Assembly: GCA_020052325.1 (NCBI GenBank) | Contig: JAGVPF010000068.1 | Coordinates: forward strand, 1 to 6,223 | Direction of reading: 5' to 3' | Length of the DNA: 6,223 nucleotides | From: an archaeon | GTDB taxonomy: Archaea; Micrarchaeota; Micrarchaeia; Anstonellales; Bilamarchaeaceae | Shown: positions 1 to 5,178 of the stretch, piece by piece | Layout of the letters: the number at the start of each line of letters is the position of its first letter | Numbering within the stretch: position 1 is the stretch's first letter | Made by a program: the position numbers and the translations under genes | Notes under the pieces: model-generated | Told to the model about the DNA's origin: nothing | Databases searched by the model: none | The model's input: the letters and a program-made list of their open reading frames with translations, nothing else

Positions 1-291
1 AAGAGGATGGTGGAGACCGGAATCATCCGGCGCTTCACCGCGGAAATCTCCGGTGGCGCGACAACATTCGCCATCCTCATGATCAAGGCCAGGGGCGAGA
101 CGAAAAAAATGATGTCTGAAATCATCGCCCTCAAAGCCCACCGGGACGCTTATGAGATATCCGGGGAATACGACGCATGCGTCATTCTCGAAGGCGCATC
201 CGTGGAAGACATCGACCGGAAGATCGACCAGATAAGAAAAGTTAAAGAAGTAGCAGACACGCGCACGTTCATCTCGTTCGGCAAGTGGTAG
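1..291 (+). CDS. Lrp/AsnC-family transcriptional regulator, C-terminal part (5' end outside window)
   Basis: The reading frame is open from base 1, so the gene starts upstream and only about 96 codons are visible. It begins with KRMVETGIIRRFTAEI. This matches the end of an Lrp/AsnC helix-turn-helix, where the last helix reads R-x-K-x-L/M-x-x-x-G-I-I, and the linker into the RAM effector domain. The rest has the RAM pattern: a hydrophobic strand (TTFAILMIKA), a helix, AYEISGEYDACVILEG (the usual V-x-x-x-x-x-x-G-x-Y-D block), a helix (VEDIDRKIDQIRKV), and a final strand with the T-R-T-F motif. These proteins form dimers or octamers that bind DNA and sense amino acids or related ligands; the ligand cannot be told here. 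The ATG at position 7 falls inside the DNA-binding domain, so it is not the start. The stop (TAG, 289-291) converges on the AMP phosphorylase gene. The family call is firm; the target genes are unknown. Confidence 0.85.
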   Translation, partial: KRMVETGIIRRFTAEISGGATTFAILMIKARGETKKMMSEIIALKAHRDAYEISGEYDACVILEGASVEDIDRKIDQIRKVKEVADTRTFISFGKW

Positions 292-292
292 C

Positions 293-306
293 GGCGCTTG
301 CGCGCC
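293..306 (+). terminator. small GC-rich hairpin between convergent genes
   Basis: GGCGC (293-297) and GCGCC (302-306) can pair around a TTGC loop, directly after the stop codon of the Lrp-family gene, followed by a C/T-rich run. It lies in the 41-bp gap between two convergent genes, so a role in ending one or both transcripts is possible. The stem is only 5 bp and no long T run follows, so the call is weak. Confidence 0.25.
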
Positions 307-332
307 CCCTCCTTCATCTGCGGATATAATCT

Positions 333-1901
333 CTACTGGATGCTTCCCAGGAGCATTTTCCTCATCTCTATGGGCTCAAGCTCTTTCAGCGCCTTCAATG
401 CGAAATCGAGTTTTGCCTCGCTCTCAGAAAATACCGTGAACAGCTTGTCCCCCTTCTCCACGCGGTCGCCCCTCATCCTGTGAATCAGGACTCCTGCTCC
501 CTTGTCGCGGGGCGCGCCGGCGATTCTCGCCGTCTTCGACATCACCTTGTTATCTATGTGGAAGATGCTGCCCGATACATCGGAAGTTATGGTGTGGGTG
601 TACTGGCCGACCTGGATATCCGAGGTCTTGACCTTCGGGTTCCCGCCCTGGAGCCCGATTATCTCCCGGAATTTGGCAAGCGCCTTGCCGCTGTTAACCA
701 GGCCCTCTGCGACGGAATACCCTCTTCCGACCTCGACTTTGTTGCACAGCTCCAGGAGCTTGCCCGCCATTATCAGGCTTTTATGGCGCAAATCATCGGG
801 GCCCCTGCCTTCAAGGACCTCGAGAACATCGATGCATTCCAAGCCTGGGCCGACGCCGTTTCCGACCGGCTCCGCGCCGTCTGTTATCAGCGCCTCTATC
901 TTCATGTTGAGCTTGGCCCCGACCCGGAGGAAATGCTTGGCCAGCTCGTTGCCCCGCTCCACGTACGGCACTTTCACGCCCCGGCCGACGGGGATATCTA
1001 TCAAAACGAATTCGGCCCCCACGCTCTTCTTCTTCCCCAGGATGCTTGCAAGCAGCATGCCTTCGGGGTCCAGGCTAAGCGGGTGCCTAACGCGGATAAG
1101 CTTGTCATCCACGGGCGCGAGCTTCATGCCCCCGCCCCAGACAACCGCCCCCTTCGCTTTCAGGACGATTGAACGCATCTCGTCCATGTTGAATATGACG
1201 TCTGAAAGGACCTCCATCGTGTCTGCGGTGCCGGAGGCCGAGGTTATCGAGCGCGAGGACGTCTTTGGTATGTACACCCCTGCGGCCGCGATTATCGGGA
1301 CGATCACCATCGTGGTCCTGTTCCCCGCGACACCGCCGATGCAGTGCTTGTCCAGAATCGGCTTCTTGCCGAGGTTCAGCTGCTCGCCTGAATCCACCGT
1401 GGCCTCGGCCAGGGCTATGACCTCCTCGTCGGTGAAGCCGTTGATGTACGCTGCCGTAATCCACGCCGAGGTCTCTATCTCGCTGAGCCGGTCCTGCATG
1501 ATTTCCTTTACGATGGTCTGTATCTCATAGCTGTTGAGGGAGCCCTTGTCAAGCTTCTTTTTTATGAACTTGACGGATTCGGGCTGGTCCATGTGGACGA
1601 CCTCGATAAGCTCGCCCTTCTTCAGCTTGTGCCAGCCGGCAAGGTCGCGGAAGACGCCGATTTCGCCGGACTCCACTATCTCCTCGCTCACATCGACAAT
1701 CGCGATGATGCTCTTGCCGTCATGGCGGATTTCGGTGCGGTAGCCCGAATAGATATCGTGCTCCTGCGCCTCCACCTTGTTGAGGACGATGATGTTCTTT
1801 CCCGTGTAGATGTCGATGGGTTTGACCTTGCAAACGTATTTCTTGATTTTCCAGACATCGACCTTTTCCGCCTTGGCTTCTTTTTCCACGTATTCAACCA
1901 T
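333..1901 (-). CDS. deoA: AMP phosphorylase (thymidine phosphorylase family)
   Basis: Predicted 522-aa enzyme that splits AMP (and other NMPs) with phosphate to ribose-1,5-bisphosphate and the free base, in the cytosol. An N-terminal domain specific to the archaeal enzyme (about 1-115) precedes the helical and alpha/beta parts of the phosphorylase. The family signature is clear: DKHCIGGVAGNRTT at about 184-197 (phosphate-binding glycine loop) and KTSSRSITSASGTAD at about 213-227. VWGGG at about 254-258 and LAPVDD at about 261-266 follow, and the C-terminal domain has GAPRDKGAGV at about 462-471. Length is close to the roughly 500 aa typical of archaeal AMP phosphorylase. ATG 1901 is chosen because GGGGT (1912-1908) lies 6 nt upstream. 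An in-frame ATG at 1922 overlaps the isomerase stop as ATGA and would add 7 residues (MKKRGID). The gene follows the isomerase by 17 bp, so the two are probably co-transcribed. The symbol is that used for archaeal AMP phosphorylases; a pure thymidine phosphorylase role is unlikely given the partner gene. Confidence 0.93.
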   Translation of the reverse strand: MVEYVEKEAKAEKVDVWKIKKYVCKVKPIDIYTGKNIIVLNKVEAQEHDIYSGYRTEIRHDGKSIIAIVDVSEEIVESGEIGVFRDLAGWHKLKKGELIEVVHMDQPESVKFIKKKLDKGSLNSYEIQTIVKEIMQDRLSEIETSAWITAAYINGFTDEEVIALAEATVDSGEQLNLGKKPILDKHCIGGVAGNRTTMVIVPIIAAAGVYIPKTSSRSITSASGTADTMEVLSDVIFNMDEMRSIVLKAKGAVVWGGGMKLAPVDDKLIRVRHPLSLDPEGMLLASILGKKKSVGAEFVLIDIPVGRGVKVPYVERGNELAKHFLRVGAKLNMKIEALITDGAEPVGNGVGPGLECIDVLEVLEGRGPDDLRHKSLIMAGKLLELCNKVEVGRGYSVAEGLVNSGKALAKFREIIGLQGGNPKVKTSDIQVGQYTHTITSDVSGSIFHIDNKVMSKTARIAGAPRDKGAGVLIHRMRGDRVEKGDKLFTVFSESEAKLDFALKALKELEPIEMRKMLLGSIQ

Positions 1902-1907
1902 GTCAAT

Positions 1908-1912
1908 ACCCC
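1908..1912 (-). promoter_or_regulatory. ribosome binding site of AMP phosphorylase
   Basis: GGGGT on the minus strand lies 6 nt before ATG 1901 and supports that start over the ATGA-overlap start at 1922, which has no comparable SD. Confidence 0.5.
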
Positions 1913-1918
1913 GTTTTT

Positions 1919-2854
1919 TCATTCGTATAGCTTGATTCCGAGCTTCCCTGTTGCCATCGCGAAGAAGGACTGCGGCGGCACCACGCCCGATTCGGTTATG
2001 TATCCGCTGATATACTTGGCCGCCGTCGCCTCGAAGGCCGGATTCCTGATTTTCACGCCTTTTGGCGGCTTTTCCCAGACCTCGCGCGGGTCGCGCTCCT
2101 CGATTTTCTCGCGCGTCCCGAATATCGTCATCGGGCTGTACTTGTAAAGCTCGGCCGCGCTGTAGAACGAGACGTCGTTCATGCGGGCGATGTGCGCCAG
2201 CGTTGAAGTGCCTATCTTGTTGATGAGGTCGCCCCGCGATGTGACCGAATCGGCCCCGACAATCACGATGTCCGCCTTCTTCATGAACAGGTTCATCCCG
2301 CCGTCGACGGAAATGGTCACGTCTATGCCGGCCTTCGCCAGCTCCGTTGCCGTCTTCCTCCCCTGCCACCTCGGGCGGGTCTCGAAACAGACGACCGAGA
2401 ATTTTTTCCGCATCTTTTTTGCCGCTATCATGCAGCTTGTGGATGTCGAGGAGTGGCAGTGCGTCAGCACGAGCGCATCGTCCGGGATGAGCTTCCCCCC
2501 GTATTCCGCGAGCCTCTTCGCCCCCTCCTGGACATTGCCCAGCACTTCCGCCTCATGTGCGGCAATCATCTTTTTAAGGTCAGAAACAGATTTCACATCC
2601 TTCGATTTTGCGAGCGCATCCGCAAACCGCACTGCCTCCTCAAGGAGGTTCCTCATCATGGGCTCTGTCGGCCTGCTCTGCGCCAACGCGTCTGCGGTGG
2701 CGGCGAGCTCCTTTTTCAGCGATGCTGGCGTTTTCGCCTTCGATTGCCGGATTGATTGCGCAAGCGCCTCTATCGCGCTTTTTGCAACGTTCCTCGCACC
2801 CTGGATTTTCAGCGATTTGATGTCCCTGATTGTCGCTCTTACGGATGCCTGCAT
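1919..2854 (-). CDS. ribose-1,5-bisphosphate isomerase (e2b2-type, eIF2B-alpha-like fold)
   Basis: Predicted 311-aa enzyme converting ribose-1,5-bisphosphate to ribulose-1,5-bisphosphate, the step after AMP phosphorylase. An N-terminal helical region (1-115) precedes a Rossmann-like catalytic domain. LTHCHSSTS at about 130-138 carries Cys133, and GADSVTSRGDLINKIGT at about 200-216 carries Asp202. From memory, the characterised Thermococcus kodakarensis enzyme uses Cys133 and Asp202, so both catalytic residues appear present. ETRPRWQGRKTA (about 158-169) and RNPAFEATAAKYI near the C terminus are also typical of this isomerase and help separate it from methylthioribose-1-phosphate isomerase (MtnA) and from true eIF2B subunits. 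It is the first gene of a two-gene unit with AMP phosphorylase. No SD precedes ATG 2854, but a TATA-like element is centred about 28 bp upstream, so the mRNA is probably leaderless. Confidence 0.92.
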   Translation of the reverse strand: MQASVRATIRDIKSLKIQGARNVAKSAIEALAQSIRQSKAKTPASLKKELAATADALAQSRPTEPMMRNLLEEAVRFADALAKSKDVKSVSDLKKMIAAHEAEVLGNVQEGAKRLAEYGGKLIPDDALVLTHCHSSTSTSCMIAAKKMRKKFSVVCFETRPRWQGRKTATELAKAGIDVTISVDGGMNLFMKKADIVIVGADSVTSRGDLINKIGTSTLAHIARMNDVSFYSAAELYKYSPMTIFGTREKIEERDPREVWEKPPKGVKIRNPAFEATAAKYISGYITESGVVPPQSFFAMATGKLGIKLYE

Positions 2855-2878
2855 ACAGGCAAGTAACAGATGCTACAA

Positions 2879-2886
2879 ATAAATAT
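2879..2886 (-). promoter_or_regulatory. TATA-like box for the isomerase-phosphorylase pair
   Basis: On the minus strand the element reads ATATTTAT, preceded by GAAAC, which could be a TFB recognition element. Its centre is about 28 bp upstream of the A of ATG 2854. The expected archaeal TSS is about 25-28 bp downstream of the box, which puts it at or within a few nt of the start codon. This agrees with the missing SD. Confidence 0.6.
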
Positions 2887-2939
2887 GTTTCACTGGCGTC
2901 CTTGGGTGGTTCGGGCGGAACGCGAGGGAATATCCGGAT

Positions 2940-2980
2940 GAAAAATAGAAATTGAAAAATAGAAAAGAAATAAAGAAAAA
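2940..2980 (-). terminator. T-rich terminator after P1, containing a 12-bp direct repeat
   Basis: Directly after the P1 stop codon the minus strand runs through several T tracts separated by single C or A bases, such as TTTTTC and TTTCTATTTTTC. Archaeal RNA polymerase terminates at such T-rich tracts without needing a hairpin. The 12-mer GAAAAATAGAAA (plus strand) occurs twice, at 2940-2951 and 2954-2965. The tract separates the ribosomal operon from the promoter of the isomerase gene 50-100 bp further on. Confidence 0.6.
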
Positions 2981-2984
2981 GGCT

Positions 2985-3296
2985 TTAGCCGAACAGGCTC
3001 GCGAGGCCCTCAGCGGCCTGCTCCTCTTTCTTGCCTTCGTCTTCCTTCTTGTCCTCTTTCTTGGACTCGTGGGCCGCTGCCGGGGCAGCTGCCGCAGGCG
3101 CAGCCATCATCATGGACTGCTTGAGGAGGTCCTCGAAGTTGACGCCCTTCACCGCTTCGGCGAGCACCTTCGCGCGAGCATCATCGACGTCCGCGCCGCT
3201 TGCCTTGACTACGGCGACTATGCCTTCCTTGCTAACTTCCTTTCCAGCCCCGTGCAGAACGAGCACGGCATGCAAATATGGGTCTACTTTCGTCAT
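2985..3296 (-). CDS. rpl12: 50S ribosomal protein P1 (aL12, archaeal L12)
   Basis: 103-aa acidic stalk protein. It binds as dimers to the C-terminal helices of uL10 and recruits translation GTPases through its C-terminal tail. The N-terminal dimerisation domain (1-60) matches the family (YLHAVLVLHGAGKEVSKEGI, GADVDDARAKVLAEAVKGVNFEDLL). Next come an MMM and Ala/Pro-rich hinge (62-75), a charged Lys/Glu/Asp segment (77-93), and the conserved end GLASLFG, whose hydrophobic residues contact elongation factors. Length is normal for the family (about 100-110). ATG 3296 follows a strong SD, GAGGTG (3309-3304), with 7 nt between. An ATG at 3302, directly followed by TAA, lies only 1 nt from the SD and is unlikely to be used. 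It is the last gene of uL1-uL10-P1, 57 bp after uL10. That gap holds a hairpin that might help set the excess of P1 over uL10. Confidence 0.95.
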   Translation of the reverse strand: MTKVDPYLHAVLVLHGAGKEVSKEGIVAVVKASGADVDDARAKVLAEAVKGVNFEDLLKQSMMMAAPAAAAPAAAHESKKEDKKEDEGKKEEQAAEGLASLFG

Positions 3297-3303
3297 TTAC
3301 ATA

Positions 3304-3309
3304 CACCTC
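3304..3309 (-). promoter_or_regulatory. strong ribosome binding site of P1
   Basis: GAGGTG on the minus strand, 7 nt before ATG 3296. It is one of the best SD matches in the window, as expected for a protein needed in several copies per ribosome. Confidence 0.75.
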
Positions 3310-3311
3310 TT

Positions 3312-3333
3312 AAAAGGAACCAAGGTTCCTTTT
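3312..3333 (-). repeat. perfect inverted repeat (RNA hairpin) between uL10 and P1
   Basis: AAAAGGAACC (3312-3321) and GGTTCCTTTT (3324-3333) are exact inverted repeats separated by 2 bases. In RNA this gives about 9 bp with a 4-nt loop. It starts just upstream of the P1 SD in the minus-strand transcript. It could be an mRNA processing or stability element, a partial terminator, or a site affecting P1 translation. The structure is seen; the function is inferred. Confidence 0.6.
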
Positions 3334-3353
3334 TATCTTCCTTTCATTTCACT

Positions 3354-4205
3354 TTAACCAAGCTTGCCAAGAGCCGTCCCCTGCCGCATGGCAGAGGAGA
3401 GAAGCCGCTCTATGGAGCTTGATGAGTATACGTTCGCGTTCAATGACACGTTCATCGCCTGCTTCACCGCGTCGCCGAGCAGGTGGTTGATGTTCTGCCC
3501 GGTCGGGTAGCTGATGTTGAGGGACAGGTTCATCGCCTGGGCAAACGACGCGGCCATATCCGCGTTCACAGTCTCGCCCAAATCCAGGATGCTTTTCGAG
3601 TATATGTACTCGCCGTCGAAACCGAACACCAGGCTCGCCATCATCTCGAATGGCTGTATGCCGAGGCTTTGGAGCGCCTTGACTTTGAGCACTGTCAGCT
3701 TCTCGCCGGATTTCGCGATTATGCTTTCCTTTGAAACGATTATCTTGCCCGCCTTTATCTGGACGTTCACGCCGCCGGCTTTCAGCTCCGAGAGCGCAGG
3801 TCCGGGGGGCAGGTCTGTTTCGCCTTCAGGTATCACGATGTCCGACATGGCGATATCGCCTATCTTGGCCGCCCTCTTCTTCCTGTGCTGTTTGAAGAAC
3901 GAGTTCAGCTCGAACGGGGTCTGGTTCGTAAGTATCAGGGCCATGGGCTTGTCGCATTCGCTCACGCGCGCGGCAAGCTTCGGGTTGGCCGCCAAAACGC
4001 GGCTGATGACCGGCTTCTTTAGCACCATCACCTTTCCGCCCTTCTCCCGTATCTTTTGCCGGAGCGACTGCAGGAGCGCATCGGGCAGCTTGCGCAGGTC
4101 AAGGAGCGCGACCGTCTTGAATTTCTTCATGTCGGCTATCGTGCTCTTGACCTGGTCGGACTTCCTCTTCACTTCCTTCTTGTTAATGTCAATCTTGTAA
4201 GTCAT
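3354..4205 (-). CDS. rplP0: 50S ribosomal protein uL10 (archaeal P0), lacking the acidic C-terminal tail
   Basis: 283-aa base of the ribosomal stalk. It binds 23S rRNA through its N-terminal domain and carries P1 dimers on C-terminal helices. The rRNA-binding domain is at 1-110 (KTVALLDLRKLP, KPMALILTNQTPFEL). The archaeal/eukaryal insertion domain is at about 111-180 (VIPEGETDLPPGPALSEL, GGVNVQIKAGKIIVSKES). SLGIQPFEMM and FGFDGEYIYSKSILDL return to the core. Repeated P1-binding helices occupy about 213-280 (QAMNLSLNISYPT, QAMNVSLNANVYS). The protein then ends at TALGKLG. The long acidic segment and GLGALFG-like end usual in archaeal P0 are absent, and no continuation is visible after the stop. 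ATG 4205 is chosen because AAGGTG (4217-4212) lies 6 nt upstream. A GTG at 4214 in the same frame is part of that SD. It follows uL1 by 12 bp. Confidence 0.93.
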   Translation of the reverse strand: MTYKIDINKKEVKRKSDQVKSTIADMKKFKTVALLDLRKLPDALLQSLRQKIREKGGKVMVLKKPVISRVLAANPKLAARVSECDKPMALILTNQTPFELNSFFKQHRKKRAAKIGDIAMSDIVIPEGETDLPPGPALSELKAGGVNVQIKAGKIIVSKESIIAKSGEKLTVLKVKALQSLGIQPFEMMASLVFGFDGEYIYSKSILDLGETVNADMAASFAQAMNLSLNISYPTGQNINHLLGDAVKQAMNVSLNANVYSSSSIERLLSSAMRQGTALGKLG

Positions 4206-4211
4206 GTTAGG

Positions 4212-4217
4212 CACCTT
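4212..4217 (-). promoter_or_regulatory. ribosome binding site of uL10
   Basis: AAGGTG on the minus strand, directly after the uL1 stop codon and 6 nt before ATG 4205. It decides the start, because the in-frame GTG at 4214-4212 lies inside this SD. Confidence 0.7.
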
Positions 4218-4850
4218 TCATCCGACCTTCACGGGCTTGCCCATCGTCAGCTTCACGTAAACCGACTTGATGTTGCCCTCGTTGACCTTGTTCTTCACGG
4301 CTTCATACACCGTCTCGGCGTTGTCGAGGAGGTCTTCGGCTTCCATGATTTCGGTCCCTACGAGCGCCTGCGCCACCGGAAGGTATTTCCCCTTGGATAC
4401 AATCCTGACGGATTTCTTCGAGCGCTCGATTATCTCCTTAATATTCCCGGTAATCGGCTTGGGCAGTTTTCCGCGCTTGCCAAGCGTCTGGCCCAGCGAT
4501 TTGGCGACCACACCCATCAGGTTCGGCTGCGCAAGCAGGAAATACCTGTTCGCAAGCTCCTTGACCTTGGCAGGCGCGGTCCAGCCGGCGATGTCGTTCG
4601 GCTGTATCACGAGGTCGGCACCGGCCCTCCGTGCTTCGTCTGCCATGTTGCCTTCTGCAAAAATCGCGGATTTCAGCTCCTTCCCGCCCTTTCCTTTCGG
4701 AAGGACTATGTCGAGGTTGAGCCTGTTTTCGCTCTTGGCAAAATCGATGCCCCTGATATTGATTATGAGCTCCACGCTCTGCTTGAATTTCTTCTTCCCT
4801 TTGTCGTCCAGGGCCTTCTTGATGGCCTCTGCTAGTTTCTTCCTGTCCAT
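4218..4850 (-). CDS. rpl1: 50S ribosomal protein uL1
   Basis: 210-aa protein of the mobile L1 stalk at the E site, where it binds 23S rRNA and helps release deacylated tRNA. Domain I is split between the two ends (about 1-60 and 150-210) around domain II. Recognisable segments are SVELIINIRGIDF and DIVLPKGKGGKELK (about 48-60), GADLVIQPNDIAG (about 78-89), FLLAQPNLM (about 104-112) and SLGQTLGKRGKLPKPI (about 118-133). The C terminus is SVYVKLTMGKPVKV, the usual family ending. Length is typical. ATG 4850 is chosen because GGAGGG (4863-4858) lies 7 nt upstream; the TTG at 4856 in the same frame is too close to this SD. It is the first gene of the uL1-uL10-P1 operon. Archaeal L1 represses its own operon by binding an rRNA-like mRNA site, and the leader hairpin here is a candidate. 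uL11, often next to uL1 in archaea, is not upstream; a toxin-antitoxin module is. Confidence 0.95.
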   Translation of the reverse strand: MDRKKLAEAIKKALDDKGKKKFKQSVELIINIRGIDFAKSENRLNLDIVLPKGKGGKELKSAIFAEGNMADEARRAGADLVIQPNDIAGWTAPAKVKELANRYFLLAQPNLMGVVAKSLGQTLGKRGKLPKPITGNIKEIIERSKKSVRIVSKGKYLPVAQALVGTEIMEAEDLLDNAETVYEAVKNKVNEGNIKSVYVKLTMGKPVKVG

Positions 4851-4857
4851 AAACAAG

Positions 4858-4863
4858 CCCTCC
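4858..4863 (-). promoter_or_regulatory. ribosome binding site of uL1
   Basis: GGAGGG on the minus strand, 7 nt before ATG 4850. Its first G (4863) is also the last base of the leader hairpin, so folding of that hairpin could affect ribosome access. Confidence 0.7.
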
Positions 4864-4878
4864 TACTCTCCAGAGTAG
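4863..4878 (-). promoter_or_regulatory. inverted repeat/hairpin in the uL1 operon leader
   Basis: On the minus strand CTACTCT (4878-4872) and AGAGTAG (4869-4863) are exact inverted repeats with GG between them. As RNA this is at least 6 bp with a TGGA loop. It lies in the middle of the predicted leader of about 38 nt and abuts the uL1 SD. Candidate roles are the autoregulatory binding site for uL1 protein, or a DNA operator. The structure is seen; the role is inferred. Confidence 0.5.
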
Positions 4879-4910
4879 TTTAACGGGTGAAATGTTATTT
4901 GTGAGATGAA

Positions 4911-4918
4911 TTTAAAAA
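4911..4918 (-). promoter_or_regulatory. TATA-like box of the uL1-uL10-P1 operon
   Basis: The minus strand reads TTTTTAAA followed by TT, centred near 4914. A TSS about 26 bp downstream would be near 4888. That gives a leader of about 38 nt holding the hairpin and the SD, so unlike several other transcripts here this one is not leaderless. The box lies 11 bp after the end of the toxin gene. Confidence 0.6.
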
Positions 4919-4929
4919 GATGCCGTCGG

Positions 4930-5178
4930 CTATCCGTAGACGTTCTCCCTATTGCCTATCTTAAGCACCAGGATCTCTTTGGCCTGCTCATCAATATCCA
5001 AAATTATCCTATGCTTGCCGACCCGAAGGCGAAACGCCGATGAGCCGCTCAGTTTCATAACGTAAGAATGCGGCCTTAAGGATATCCTCTCCAAAACAGC
5101 AACAACCCTTTGTTGCATATCCTCCGGCAGCTGCCCATATTCTTTTTTTGCTGACTCCGTAAAATTAACGTTGTACAT
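4930..5178 (-). CDS. RelE/ParE-superfamily toxin of a type II toxin-antitoxin module
   Basis: 82-aa protein with the compact RelE/ParE fold. The order is strand MYNVNFTESAKKEYGQL, helix EDMQQRVVAVLERI, then KLSGSSAFRLRVGKHRIILDIDE (about 42-64) and strand EILVLKIGNRENVYG (about 69-82). The FRLRVGxxRIIL and IGxRxxVY motifs are those of archaeal RelE-like toxins, which cut mRNA on the ribosome; ParE members instead target gyrase. The basic residues Arg50, Arg52, Lys55, Arg57 and Arg77 and Tyr81 are present. The usual His in IGHR is Asn76 here. The start ATG (5178) follows the antitoxin stop with no gap, and GGGGG (5192-5188) can act as SD, so translation is probably coupled. The DNA of this gene and the antitoxin is visibly more AT-rich than the ribosomal and metabolic genes around it, which would fit acquisition by transfer. 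Target and activity are not established. Confidence 0.85.
   Translation of the reverse strand: MYNVNFTESAKKEYGQLPEDMQQRVVAVLERISLRPHSYVMKLSGSSAFRLRVGKHRIILDIDEQAKEILVLKIGNRENVYG

Noticed and set aside
480..1530. Two long open plus-strand frames opposite the AMP phosphorylase gene
   Set aside because: They are the antisense of a conserved, clearly identified enzyme gene in GC-rich DNA. Their products have no family features and no SD or promoter was seen.
1902..2369. Upstream extension of the AMP phosphorylase frame to 678 aa
   Set aside because: The added 156 residues are the shifted reading of the isomerase gene and are Arg/His/Gly-rich nonsense. Starts at 1901 or 1922 fit the family.
2940..2965. 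Direct repeat as the start of a CRISPR or minisatellite
   Set aside because: Only two 12-bp copies with a 2-bp spacer in A/T-rich DNA. There are no spacers of regular length and no cas genes.
3294..3302. ATG-TAA start-stop just upstream of P1 as a regulatory minimal uORF
   Set aside because: It lies only 1 nt after the GAGGTG SD, too close for initiation, whereas ATG 3296 has the ideal 7-nt spacing.
4056..4835. Long plus-strand frames opposite uL10 and uL1
   Set aside because: They are shadows of the ribosomal protein genes. The minus-strand products are unmistakable and the plus-strand frames have no SD.
4848..4856. TTG start for uL1 (adding Met-Phe)
   Set aside because: The TTG is too near the GGAGGG SD. 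ATG 4850 has normal spacing and matches usual uL1 N termini.
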